DNA from: Litsea cubeba
Taxonomy: Eukaryota; Streptophyta; Magnoliopsida; Laurales; Lauraceae
Assembly: GCA_012931725.1 (NCBI GenBank)
Contig: CM022949.1
Coordinates: forward strand, 47,596,980 to 47,660,979
Reading direction: 5' to 3'
Length of the DNA: 64,000 bases
In this document: positions 1-10,801 of the stretch, piece by piece
Layout: every line of letters starts with the position of its first letter
How positions within the stretch are numbered: the stretch's first letter is position 1
Position numbers and translations under genes: made by a program
The notes under the pieces: model-generated
What the model was told of the DNA's origin: nothing
Seen by the model: only the letters and a program-made list of their open reading frames with translations
The model's database searches: none

Positions 1-1690
1 ACGTTCTTCTCAATGTGCATAGGATCAAGGTTGTGTCGGAGTCTTTTGCACTTCAATAAGGCCATTCAAATAGGATGCTTTTTCTTTGGTCCAATTCAGT
101 TCTCCATAGTCACGTGGTCTTTTGTTATTCTTGCCAAACTTGACCGGCGCTAGCTCTTCGAGTTGGTCCAGTACCTTCTGCCCCGGTAGATCCAAAGAAT
201 TCTTTTCACGCTCATGCTGATCGTTGAAGGCTTTGCTTCTACGCCATTGGTGGTTTAGTTCCAAGTTATTTTTCGATGGCCAATGTAACCAATCTTATCT
301 TTCAACTTCACCCCTAACGAGCTGTCATTACACCGAGGGGCAAGCGTTTATAACCCTTTGTGCTCCACCCAGACAAGTTACCCATATGCAGGAAAGTCAT
401 TTATCGTCCACATCACAAGCCGCATGCATTTAAAAGATTTCCTTAGTAGAGGCATCATAAAGTAGATACACCATGATCCCACAACTCCTTCAACTCATCA
501 ACCAAGGGCCTCAGATATACATCGATATCGTTTCCCGGTGAGTGAGGTCCTGGAATGAGTAATGACATCATCAAGAATGGCTCCTTCCTGCAACATCCAT
601 GGTGGCAAATTATAAGGCATAAGTATGACAGGCCACATGCTATACGAGGTGCTCTTGTTACCGAAAGGATTTTGAATCCATCGGTGGCTAACCCCAGTCT
701 CACATTACGTGTTCTTGGGCAAACTCTTGGATATTTCATATCAAATTCTTTCCATTCCACTGAATATCAGCCGGATGCCGCGCTATCCCATCATCAACCC
801 GCTTATCCTACTTGCCATCTCATCTCTGTGGCTGTCTTCCTTGACATATACAATATGCGTAACCTCGGTATCAATGGGAAGTAACGGAGCACCTTATGAG
901 GGATCTTCTTTCGCTTGCCATCACTGACCTTGTACCTAGGCTCTTTGCATTCTGGACATTTATCCAATGCGCATTCTCCTTCCAATATAGCACACAATTG
1001 TGTTTGCAAGCATCTATGTCTTGTATCCCATGCCCAAGTCACGCAATAATTTCTTCGCCTCGTAAACCGATGCCGGCACCACATGACCTTCGCGGTAAAA
1101 AGTCCTTAAAAATCTGCAGAACCTTGTCGAATGACTTATTGCTGCACCCACTTTCCTACCTTCACATGCAATACCTTGATGACAAACGATAACAAAGTAT
1201 CCGAGCTTTTGCATCCTGGGTACAAGCCACGCTGAGAGCCTCCAAACAAATTTTCAAAATCATTCACGTTCATCCTCTCTCGAGTATCTTCATCCAAATA
1301 AGTTCCCCTACGATGGTCCTCTATCAACTCATCGTATTCATCATGATATCTTCTGAGTCAGCCTCGCTCTCATCCGAATCATCGGTTTGAACTATGGGTT
1401 CCCCGTGATATATCCACCGCATGTATGAGACCATCATTCCGTTAATGTGCAACTGCCTTCTCACTGTATCATAGTCCTGCATCATATGGTTACCGCAATC
1501 ATTACACGGGCACTTAATCAACACCGCACGCCCGAATTCGCCTTTGCAAAATCAATAAATGAGATCACCCCATCGATTGTACTTCGCAATCAAATCGGTT
1601 TCTGATAACGTAATATCCAACTCCTGTCCATATCTGGTCATATCCCAAGTAACTAGCAATTAGATATTAGAGCATTTTATGTGCATGCTT
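1..1690 (-). pseudogene. CACTA (En/Spm) TNP2-type transposase remnant, cut by the window edge
   Basis: Minus-strand fragments in several frames add up to the plant TNP2 transposase. In coding order they are: a transposase-associated region near 1650-1324 with the Cys pattern IKCPCNDCGNH and a later RWIYHGE; a piece at 1084-803 with CPECKEPRYK, KVLRYFPLIPRL and YMSRKTA; a piece at 760-455 with NVRLGLATDGF, LLIPGPHSPGND and DVYLRPLVDELKELW; and 264-25 with LDQLEE and NWTKEKASY. After a frame change the edge (bases 1-40) reads HNLDPMHIEKNV, a TNP2 hallmark. The protein cuts and joins CACTA ends. Frameshifts and stops between pieces make it non-functional. The C-terminal half and any TNP1-like gene would lie left of the window. 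Its orientation fits the CACTA terminus that ends at 10801, but that link is inferred. Confidence 0.85.
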
Positions 1691-1754
1691 GGGGTTTCAA
1701 GACTCTCCAACCTCTACTCACATGTTTCGTTTCCAAAATGCTCAAGTATACCGA

Positions 1755-1840
1755 GCCTTCAAACTCGTCTATCAGAGGTCTCAAGTAAACATCAAGATTC
1801 TTTCCAGGACTCTTATAACCAGGTCCTATCTAAATGTCTC
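1755..1840 (-). pseudogene. Second, separate TNP2 fragment
   Basis: The minus strand reads IGPGYKSPGKN followed by DVYLRPLIDEFE, the same TNP2 segment that is already present at 455-560. A second copy of one domain, lying upstream of the transposase-associated region, cannot belong to the same gene. It is probably a remnant of another CACTA copy or of an internal duplication. Flanking sequence to about 1970 may belong to it but is too decayed to read. Confidence 0.6.
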
Positions 1841-1970
1841 TACCCTTATTACACCGGTCAGGCTCTCTACCCCATTCTTGTATGCGACGTCCCACTAATG
1901 TCAACGACGCAACCAAATGCATCTGTTGTTCAAAAGAAATTTCGGGCAGCATCTCCCATCGGTCTCCGAG

Positions 1971-2998
1971 TACACGAAATAGACTATAATTTATACAGTT
2001 CTAGTAGCACCCGGGAGAACAATAGAAGATAAATTGCAGCAAAATTTCTTTATAACAAACAAATACATTTGCTTCAGTAGTTGACACCAGCCTAAGTGGG
2101 AGGCATGAATACAAGAACAGTCCCAAATGGGGGACTATTCAAAATTCACATCCTAATAAGTGGAATTTTGACCGGGTTTCTAAACTGAACATTGTCATAT
2201 TGTTTTAATACTGAGCCCTCATATTAGAGACTATGAAACCATAGATTACATCAAATATTTTCAGAATATTGGGGGCTGATCCTTATTCCCAAAACTAGCC
2301 ACCGATAGACAGGAGGGGTTCGGTTGTGTTTATCAGTTTCATATGAATTAGGTTTTATGCATTTTCTGATACATCATCATCCCTTGCTTATGCATGGCCG
2401 CATATGATTCTTGTTAAATTGATATCCCTGTACTTTTTCCATTGTTAATTACTTTTCTAATTATTCATATTTAATTTCTGACAGCTACTAACTATAGCAG
2501 CCCTTTTTAGGCTGCCTCATGTAATGTATAGGCTGCCTCATGCCAATTGCCACAAAATGGTCGCCAATGCAACATAAACATTAGCAGCTCATTGGCCTTA
2601 ATAATACGAGAAGCTAATGTGTTCTATCCAATGTTAAATACAATGTATCAAATGCCATGCAAGGAACTTGATCCAATGATGAGGTCATTTTTGCTCCACG
2701 GGTTATCAAGAAAAACACTTAATATTGGGAAATAACACAGCTTTTGTTCAGTCCTTGCAAGCATGCCATTTAGAAACAAAAATCAAATTTTCATTCAGAT
2801 GTCAAAAAGAAAAGTTATCAACAACTCAGATCTAATTGCTCAATTCCAATTCAAAGAGTAATTCTACAGCAACAAAACTCCCGCAATGTAAAAACTAACA
2901 ATACAATGCAAATTCAAGGAACAGATGTTCACAATTCCAAAGTACAACATACAAAGATAATCATCGAATCAAAAAAAGAAGCAACAAAACTATCACAG
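1971..2998. other. Non-coding stretch, nothing recognised
   Basis: AT-rich DNA without a convincing ORF. A short direct repeat of a GGCTGCCTCATG motif occurs near 2510-2545. Probably interior sequence of the CACTA remnant or old intergenic DNA. Confidence 0.5.
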
Positions 2999-3500
2999 CT
3001 AATTCCAAAACGAATGAAACATGATACAGAAAGGTGTTGCCCGTAGCACTATTAGCAATCGTCCTCTGCTGACAGAATCCCAACTCGCAAGATTCCATGA
3101 AAGAGGACATGGAATCTTCTGTTTGTGATGCCTGATGGTTATGAGATTAAGCAGCACCCAGAGGGTCCCCAGGTAGTATCTCTTCATCTCTCCTATGTAA
3201 ATGTTCCAACCCACAATATCAATTCCATGAAACATTTCTTTGTTGAATTTTGAACGACAAACAAGCAAAAGGCAAAAACAACTTTGTAACTTCTCCAATT
3301 CCATCATGTTATGAAAGGGAAAAAACAAAGTTGAGGGCGGCTGTCAACCAAATAACCATATCAGATAGGGATGAAGAGAGAAGAGATGAGAATGAGACAT
3401 TACCTGCAGAGTGGGGAGAGATGCAGAGGCAGCAATGGCAGATTCTCTAACCGGACAGGGACAAGCGGCGAGAGTCCCGGTTTCACTTCGAGCGACGGTC
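2999..3500 (-). other. Possible spliced leader or first exons of an unidentified minus-strand transcript
   Basis: On the minus strand a CTCTGCAG|GTAATG donor-like site (near 3405) is followed by a TTTGGTTGACAG acceptor-like site (near 3340). An open frame of 109 codons follows, ending at 2999. The protein resembles nothing I recognise and has no clear domain. The position, between the CT-rich (minus strand) repeat and the TNP2 remnant, would suit the 5' part of the CACTA transcription unit. This is weak support. Confidence 0.2.
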
Positions 3501-3509
3501 GTTGTCGGG

Positions 3510-3885
3510 CAGAGAGAGAGAGAGAGTGAGGGAGCAACCGAGAGAGAGAAACAGAGAGAGAGAGAGAGCAGGTCGAGAGAGCGAGCAGAGAGAGAGAGAG
3601 AACAGAGAGAGAGCAGAGAGAAAGAACGAGATGGAGAGCGGCCCACCGATCTCGACCGATCGAGAGAGGAGAGAGAGAGAGAGAGAGAGAGAGAACAAGA
3701 GAGAGAGAGAAGAGAGGAGCAAGAGATCGAGATGGAGAGCGGCCCACCGATCTCGACCGCGTTCGAGAGAGAGAGAGAGAAGAGAGATAGATGAGAGAGA
3801 GAGAGAGAGCGAGAGAGAGCATAGAGAGAGAGCGAGATGGAGAGCGGCCCACCGATCTCGACCGATCGAGAGAGGAGAGAGAGAG

Positions 3886-3916
<31 letters not shown>

Positions 3917-4008
3917 CGATACAGATAGGCGGGTAGCAGAGGTCGCCCGATCGGAGAGAGAGAGGAAGAGAGAGAAATCGATGAATGCTGTCCCACTGAG
4001 ATCGCCCG

Positions 4009-4077
<69 letters not shown>

Positions 4078-4190
4078 GCCCGATCGAGAGAGAGAGAGAA
4101 ATAGAAGATAGCAGAGAGGGGGCGAGAGTGAGATAGCAGAGAGGGGACGAGAGTGAGAGCGCAGAGGGTGAGAGAAAGACGAGGGAAAGA
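3510..4190. repeat. (GA)n low-complexity tract with an interspersed 32-bp GC-rich unit
   Basis: Nearly pure GA/GAGA runs (longest about 4014-4072) are interrupted three times by a 32-bp unit containing GGAGAGCGGCCCACCGATCT, at about 3627, 3728 and 3832, and by CGCCCGATCGAG pieces. Long open frames on both strands here encode only Ser/Leu/Arg/Glu repeats and are artefacts of the repeat. Confidence 0.9.
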
Positions 4191-4337
4191 GAGAAAAGGG
4201 GGAAAAGGGCAATTCTGTTGGCGGGAGAGGGAAAATAGATGGGGGAAATTTCCACAATTTTTTTTTCATCACAAATATATTTTTTGTTGGGAAATATTAT
4301 TTTATTTTTATTATTTGAAAACCTCTCAAATCCTCTA

Positions 4338-4530
4338 CCAACCAACGCTAATTTTCGTCGGTAGATAATTTTTCATCGTTAAAAGACTCTGATTTTTAAT
4401 TTTTCTAAAAATTAAATTAAACATTACCCCAACGTTTTTCTTCCAACCATCAGTAAATGTTCATTTTACCAACGTCATATAATTCGTCGATAATAGTATC
4501 TGATAGTTTTACTGACGTAAAATAAAAATC
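4338..4530. repeat. Degenerate CACTA subterminal repeats
   Basis: Several copies of ACCAACG, CGTCGGTA and TTTACTGACGT in both orientations, spaced by AT-rich DNA. They match a decayed version of the array at 9640-10801. This suggests that the array once extended further and was split by the element at 4733-9430, or that a second CACTA end lies here. Confidence 0.5.
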
Positions 4531-4756
4531 GGACAGGATTTTCTAACACTTCAACCCGCTGGGGGTCCGAAACGGGAAACGGCCCCCGAAAAAATGTGAA
4601 AACTTGCGAGAGCACTTTTCTCAAGGGTAAGGTAACTTGACGGAATTGACGGTTCGCAAGGACTCCCGGTTATAAAATTATAAGAGAAACATAGGATTTT
4701 CCAACCATTAGGTTCGTAAACGGCCCGCCTATCAGGGGTGCACATCGGGTAGGGTT

Positions 4757-4828
4757 CAGGGTTATCGGACCGGGTTTGACCCGACCCGATATTTTTAAGA
4801 CCCCCGATAACCCGGTCCGATAACCCTG
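4757..4828. repeat. Perfect 20-bp hairpin in the left terminus of the hAT-like element
   Basis: The arm at 4757-4776 (CAGGGTTATCGGACCGGGTT) is the exact reverse complement of 4809-4828, with a 32-nt loop that itself contains the TTTGACCCGACCCGAT stretch. Confidence 0.85.
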
Positions 4829-4839
4829 TAAGATCTACA

Positions 4840-5556
4840 AGGAATTAAGGACTGTAATTTGACCTCATGAATACTCTTGCGATTAGGAAGAGGATCCACT
4901 GTTTAGATCTTGAGATTTCTGCCCACAAAGTTTAAAAATTCAAATCACATGGTCCACGATTTTCACTTATATATCAGAATTGACAAAGAATCAACGGTTC
5001 AAATTTCATACCATAGTCGTGCCTAAGATAATAGAAAGAGTCAACAGTTTTGATTGAAGTTAAGAACCCAACAATTCAAAACAAAAGTAAAAGGTAAAAT
5101 TGGGTTTCATCATATGAAACCCAGTTAGTTTAAAGGCATTGACATGAACGGTCCCAAGGGTTTTCATGATTTTCTCCATATTCACAAGGATCAAAGGGTG
5201 AAATTTGACCTAATAGTCGTTCTCGTGCTTCTAAACAAGATCAACGGTTTTGATCTTGATAGAGGGTCCCACAGAAGATCAGAAATATCAATCCAATGGT
5301 TTTACTATTTTTTGAGAAGATCTCGAGATTTGTGCAACATCAACGGTCCAACTTGACGTCATGGCCGTTATTAATGTTATTAAGATACCTAACGGTTTGG
5401 ATTATCACACAGTAACTTATAATTATAAAAAAAAACAAAAAAGAATTAGGGTTGCCTAAGTTGGGCAATGTAGCACTGCATCTTTCCGCTTTTGACAAAT
5501 ACAACTGTATGACATGGGAGGCATCACCTAAAAACCGATGAGATCGATGTTGCATC
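4840..5556. other. Non-coding AT-rich DNA with recurring CAACGGTT words
   Basis: No credible ORF. The word TCAACGGTTT and variants recur at roughly 50-100 bp spacing between about 4990 and 5400. It reads as old interior sequence of the hAT-like element. The short open frames here are not convincing. Confidence 0.5.
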
Positions 5557-7518
5557 TGTTAGGGATTTTGTGTATTGCAATTTGATAGATGCATTATCAT
5601 TTTAGCATCTCATGAATTTTCACACATGCATTGAGTTATATCTTGAAATCTGATTTTCTACATGCATTGTTTTTAAATATTGTAAATCTGATAGTTTGTG
5701 CATGTTTTGGATTTAAACAATAGGATGCATTTATTTTTTAAAAAGAATTTATAAAACAAGCTAGCCCATGTTTTAAAGTTTCATATTATATTTGGCATTT
5801 AATGTTTCATGATTTTAAAAGCACTTAGATGATTTAAAATCATGTTTCCAAGCTTGGTTTAATGGCCCAAAAATCCCCACAAGAAAATACTTTGAAAAAT
5901 GCAAGTTGGGATTTTTGTCTAAGGCTGTCGGTCAACCGACGTCAAGCAGTCGGTCAACCGACAGTGGAACCGAGGCAGACCGAGGACTTGTCGGTTCCAG
6001 TTCTAGAGAGCTACAAATTTTAGAACTTCTCTATCGGTCAGCTTCTCGGCTCCCATCGGTCAACCGATAGTACATGGAATGTAAGTCCGAGGACTCGTCG
6101 GTTCCAAAACCAGACAGCTACATTTTCAACATCTTTTGTGCTGTCGATTCAGCTGTCGGTTCCTCGTCGGTCAACCGACAAATGAGGGTCAACCGATAGG
6201 CGTGTAACGGTCAGGAAACGTTCGAAAAAAAATGACCGTTGCTCAGTGACCGTTGAGGTGTCGGTCGACCGACACCTACCTGTCGGTCGACCGACAGGTA
6301 GCCGTTTGAACACTTTTTCTATAAAAGTAAGTTCATTCCTTTAGCCATGTTGATGATCTTTGAAGCCCTTTTGAGGTATTTTGAGGCAAAGAAAGGGGAT
6401 CAAGCTAAGGAAGGCTAATGGTCATTAGGAAAAGCTAAAGCTTGGATTAATGAAGTTAAACCACCAAGTAAGCTTTGCCTTTTGTTAATCATATGTTTTA
6501 TGCTTTGAGTAAATTATTGGTAAATGATTTGTAGCATATAAACTATGATGCATGTGTTAAATCCATTACCATCATTCAATCTTTGTTTTAGATTGTGATG
6601 GATTTCTCACTTTGATTCAAACCAAGTTTTGTGTTAAAACTTTATAAATCATGTTCTGTTAAAACCTTTGATTTGTTTTATAAACATGTTTCATTAACTT
6701 GTTTGAATCATCTTTGTTGTTTTCATTCATTTAAACCTTAGTTAAATTAGTTTTTGAAAACAACATTGCACATGCATCACTTGATTAGTCTTAATCATTT
6801 TCATACTACTTGTGATCTTTAGATTTTCATATCATTCACAAGTTTGTATTTGTTCAAGTGATTTACATTTGACTTCAATCATATCTTTTATGTGCTTTAA
6901 ACCTTGAAATGCTTTAAGCATAAAACTCATTGGACTTAATTTTATCTTGATTGAAGTTCTACACACACACACCTCATAAGCATTCATCTTTGTAATTCTT
7001 AGTGTGTTTGTGTGAGTCGATTTACACTTTCATATTCGCCTATTTAGAGGCAATTTTGTTTGAGCTTTAATTGTAATCTCTTAGAGTGTTTTGTGAAAAC
7101 AATTTCTTTAGAGAAATCATTTGATTGTAAGGTTATTGCTTAGCCATATAAAAGCATTGTGTATAGGTTGTTGTTTAGCCTAGAAAAACAACATTGTAAA
7201 GGTTATTGCTTAGCCTAGAAAAGCATGGTTGTAGAGGTTATTGCTTAGCCTATTGAAAAGCATACTTAGTGGAAATCCGGTGGGGTGTTGGATACACAAG
7301 CCGGTAGTGGATGTAGGCATTGAGGCCGAACCACTATAAATCTTTGTGTAGTGGTGATTGGTTTTGTGGTGATTTTGTTTATTAGCTTCCGCATTTTGTT
7401 TGTTAATCATCACAAGTGACTAGTTAATTTAAAGAAGTTAAAATTGGCCATAATTAGTCATTAAGTGTAGATCACCCTATTCACCCCCCCTCTAGGGTTA
7501 GGATCCCAAGGACTTACA
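5557..7518. mobile_element. Solo LTR, copia (sirevirus-like) type, TSD GCATC
   Basis: The 1962-bp segment starts TGTTAGGG and ends GGACTTACA (TG...CA). It is flanked by a perfect 5-bp duplication GCATC at 5552-5556 and 7519-7523. Its end carries ATTCACCCCCCCTCTAGGG, closely matching the end of the full copia LTR near 46300, so it belongs to a related lineage. No internal region or second LTR is nearby, which fits LTR-LTR recombination. The interior has clustered palindromes (5927-6300) and a run of TTGCTTAGCCTA repeats near 7130-7260. Confidence 0.85.
5927..6300. repeat. Cluster of CGGTCRACCG palindromes in the solo LTR
   Basis: Copies of GTCGGTCAACCGAC lie at 5927 and 5949, with ATCGGTCAACCGATAG-type copies near 6055 and two more near 6160-6200. 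The cluster ends in two abutting perfect palindromes, 22 bp (6256-6277) and 24 bp (6277-6300), both centred on GGTCGACC. They lie upstream of the CTATAAAAG box near 6320, so they occupy U3. Confidence 0.9.
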
Positions 7519-7535
7519 GCATCTTCTGAAGTTAC

Positions 7536-7665
7536 CTGCTTATATTTCTTGTAGATTCGCTTGGTTACTATGTTCTTGGATTCATCATTAATCGACATGG
7601 CATTGCACATCTCAACCCGGTACTCATCATAATGAGGTTTCGAATTCTTCAAACAAACGGCCCGC
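7536..7665 (-). pseudogene. Exon-like gene fragment, possibly from an RNA-dependent RNA polymerase (RDR) gene
   Basis: The minus-strand frame reads KPHYDEYRVEMCNAM and IVTKRIYKKYKQ, then meets a donor-like AAGCAG|GTAACT at 7536. The DEYR..M..AM and KKYKQ pattern recalls the C-terminal part of plant RDR proteins, but I cannot confirm this without a search. It would be a captured or decayed exon, since no other RDR domain is visible nearby. The downstream 'intron' was interrupted by the solo LTR at 5557-7518. The adjoining GGTCC-rich DNA to the right is not coding. Confidence 0.3.
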
Positions 7666-8690
7666 CGTGGGTTCCCGGAAGCATCGGATTTCCGGTCCGG
7701 CCGAAAATGAAGGACCCGACCAGACCACTTGAACGTGGTCCTATCCGGTCTGGTCCAGTCCAAAACGGTCCGGTTGGACCACTTAAACCGGTCCAGACCG
7801 GTTTAAATTTTTCAACCAATTATAAATGGTTGATTTATAATTAGGGGCATCGATTTCTTTCAGCTATGCATCTCGTAATTCATACTTGTTATTCAGATAT
7901 GCATTCTACAATTTGTTGACCCCCCATTTTCCCGTTCGGGCAGCATCAATGACACCAATCGTATGTGGGTCCCACCCCAGATGGGTGAACAACAAGGGAT
8001 CTTCACTATCGAACAATCTCAAAGCACCCCAGTCACCTGACAACAAATTTTATAAGAGATGATGCAGAGTTGCAGACCCTGCCTTCAACACTTCACCAAA
8101 CAACCATAAAACAACAAAAAATGAACAGAATCATAACGAAAATAAACAAACAACCAATATGCTACTAATCTTCGAAATAGACAACACAACCACATAGAAA
8201 CAGCACATCGATTCTCCATTCGCCTACTCAAAACTCTCCCAGATTAAGGGGAAAACGTCAAGCCCTACCATCGAGTTGGAATCGACATTCATGAGATTAT
8301 CAGTTTAAAAAGATTACCTCTGCATTTTTTTTGAAGGGATCGATGAAAGAGATGTTTTAGAAACACTGGAAATGGCGTTCGAGATCGAGAAATGTTCTCC
8401 GAATCAAGCGTGAAAAGAGGATTTAAGCTTTGCGAGTTCAAAACCCTAGATCGATATGGATATGTTGAGGAGATGGTGATGGAGATTTTCGAAGTAACGA
8501 TGGTTTAATGGTTTTAGAATTTTAGTAGTCCAAATCCGGTCCGGTGCGGTCGATTCGGATATAACCGGTTTTTCAAGTCCGGTCTGGACCGGACCGAATT
8601 TGGACCACTAAAACCACAAGTCCAATCTGGACAGGTCCGTTTTTGTGGTCCGGTCTGGTATGCGGTCTGGTTCTGTCAAGACCTCAAGCA
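7640..8690. mobile_element. Small element with GGTCCGGTC-rich inverted arms
   Basis: Arms at about 7676-7810 and 8525-8690 are rich in GGTCCGGT, CCAGACCGG and GGTCCA words and are similar to each other in inverted orientation, though not base for base. The 700-bp interior has no transposase. It resembles a non-autonomous hAT- or foldback-type element nested in the 4733-9430 element. Exact ends and target duplication could not be fixed. Confidence 0.4.
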
Positions 8691-8709
8691 AGGCAAGACT
8701 GACAAGCTC

Positions 8710-8949
8710 TTGCTACCAAACCTTTTGAGTCTCTCTAACCCCAAAGGTCTAAGAAGCAAAGGAAACAAAGAGAAGTTTCTCCACTCTACAAAGAAGGAAA
8801 AAGACCCCCCAGGAGAACATCAAGACAGACAAGAAACGGAAGCAGTGCAAACTGCAGACATAGGAAATGGCAAGTGTTCTTTTCAAGAGGAAACGGTTGT
8901 TTTGGATGTCCGAAATGAGCTTATATTGCAGAGACTGAGCCACTGCTAG
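8710..8949 (+). other. Unidentified 79-codon open frame
   Basis: A Lys/Glu-rich open frame (SKGNKEKFLHSTKKEKD ... VLDVRNELILQRLSHC) with no domain I recognise, no clear start context and no splice-site support. It may be a captured exon piece or chance. The DNA from 8950 to 9320 is AT-rich and non-coding. Confidence 0.15.
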
Positions 8950-9639
8950 AGATGAGATGGAGGGGTTTTGAGGAAGAAAAAGGAAAGCCAGAGATGGTGG
9001 GAAGCATGCTGTAAAGGATTAAAAGTTGGTGTGTGTGAGTTATGTAATTAGAGATGTACAATACTATATGAATTTGATTAGTGAAATACTAAATGAATAA
9101 AATAATTAGTGATCTGGGTGCATGGTGCACAAATCGCACCCTCACAGGTGGAGTGTCCATATCGTTGATCTAATTAAACCCCATTCGTTCAGTTTGTTCT
9201 GTCGATCTAAACTGTGCATTTAATTAGTGCATTCCACAAATCACATGAGTAAATAATTGCACTGGTCAAATGATTTATGGCGTTTAAAAAAAAATTGATG
9301 AAAACGGGTTACCCGGCAAACCTGGATAGAGCTTACCGGGTATTCGGTCGGGTTCCCGGTGTGCATAACATAACCGGGTCGGGTGAAACCCGGCCCGATA
9401 ACCCGGGACCCGACCCGATGTACACCCCTAATTATACAGGTCGCAAGCAGAGGATGGAAAAGAGGAACAAGAACAGGAATGGGTGCAGGATGTGCATTTA
9501 TGTGTGGTAATAACAGTTATTTAACAATGAATAAAACACAAGGGATAGAGAGAGAGATCGAAGAGATGGGAAAGGGAATGGTTTTGGCCTTGGGGATAAA
9601 GATTTGTATACATTTGGACCCCTTAATTTTTTGTCGCTA

Positions 9640-10801
9640 AATAATTAAAATAAAAGTAAAAAAATATTTTACCAACGTTTACATTTTCGTCAGTAAAAAA
9701 AACCGAAACAGTAAAATAAAAAATGAAAACACATTTACTGACGTTTTCTTTCGTTGGAAAATAATTAAGATAAAAAGAAAGAATATTGTACCGACGTTTT
9801 ATTTTTCATGGGTCAAATAATCGAAAAAACTAAAATAAAAAATGGAAAAACCCTTTACCGACGTTTTTTTTCGTCGGTAAATAATTAAAATAAAATACAA
9901 TAATATTGTACCGACATTTTATTTTTCGTCGGTAAAATAATAGACAAAAGTAAAATAAAAATGTACAAGGAATTTACCGACGTTTTGTTTCGTCGGTAAA
10001 TAATTAAAATAAAAACAAATAATATTTTACCGACGTTTTATTTTTGGTCGCTAAAATAATAGACAATAGTAAAATAAAAAATAGAAAAAACATTTACCGA
10101 CATGTTTTTTCGTCGGTAAATAATTAAAATAAAATAAATAATCATTTACCGACGTTTTATTTTTCGTCGGTAAGATAATAGAAAAAAGTAAAATGAAAAA
10201 TGGAAGAAACATTTACCGACGTGTTTGTTTCGTCGGTAAATAATTAAATTAAAAATAAAAACTATTTTGCCGACGTTTTCTATTTCGTGGGTAAAAAAAT
10301 AGAATAAAGTAAAATAAAAAATGGAAAAAACATTTACCGACGTATTTTTTCGTCGGTAAATAATGAAATAAAAATAAATAATATTATACCGACGTTTTAT
10401 ATTTCGTCGGTAAAATAATAGACAAAAGTAAAATAAAATTGGAAAAAGTATTTACCGACGAAAAAAAAACGTCGGTAAATAATTAAAATAAATATAATTA
10501 ATATTTTACCGACGTTTTTTTTTTTTCGTCGGTAAATAGATAATTTTTTTAAATTAAGAATATATTTGAAGAAGCTTTTGCCGACGATTTCCTAAAAAAC
10601 GTCGGTACAATCCTAACGTTTACCGACGTTTAATTAAAAAACGTTGGTAAAAGTACATTTTTACCGACGAAATTGTAAACGTCGGTAAAAAGGTGATTTT
10701 AGCAACGAAATTAAAAAAACGTCGATAAAAGCCTAACTTTTGCCGACGAAATTAGAAAACGTGGCTAAAAAACGTGGCTAAAAGTCCAATTTGTTGTAGT
10801 G
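9640..10801 (-). mobile_element. CACTA terminus with subterminal CGTCGG array
   Basis: Read on the minus strand, the end starts CACTACAACAAATTGGACTT at 10801. About 1.1 kb of alternating ACCGACG(T)n and CGTCGGTAAATAATTAAAAT units follows, with a period near 117 bp, each pair able to fold back. Such TNPA-type binding arrays sit just inside CACTA termini. The 3 bp outside the end are GGT (10802-10804). No matching opposite end is seen in the window, so the element should extend left past base 1, consistent with the minus-strand TNP2 remnant at 1-1690. That link is inferred because other elements lie between. Confidence 0.8.

Larger units (their letters stand above)
4733..9430. mobile_element. 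hAT-like element bounded by about 58-bp inverted repeats
   Basis: The left end begins CAGGGGTGCACATCGGGT and the right end, read inverted, begins TAGGGGTGTACATCGGGT. By eye about 50 of 58 positions match. The ends resemble plant hAT termini of the TAGGGGTGT type. The flanking 8-mers (4725-4732 and 9431-9438) do not match, so a target duplication is not supported; the ends may have drifted or belong to two related copies. The interior holds a solo LTR (5557-7518) and a second inverted-repeat element (7640-8690), but no recognisable transposase, so it is non-autonomous. Confidence 0.55.

Noticed and set aside
3344..4345. Open frames of 333 and 290 codons on the minus strand and several on the plus strand in the GA tract
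   Set aside because: They encode only Ser/Leu or Arg/Glu dipeptide runs produced by the (GA)n repeat; no protein family fits.
4725..9438. An 8-bp target duplication for the 4733-9430 hAT-like element
   Set aside because: The flanking 8-mers CCGCCTAT and ATTATACA do not match.
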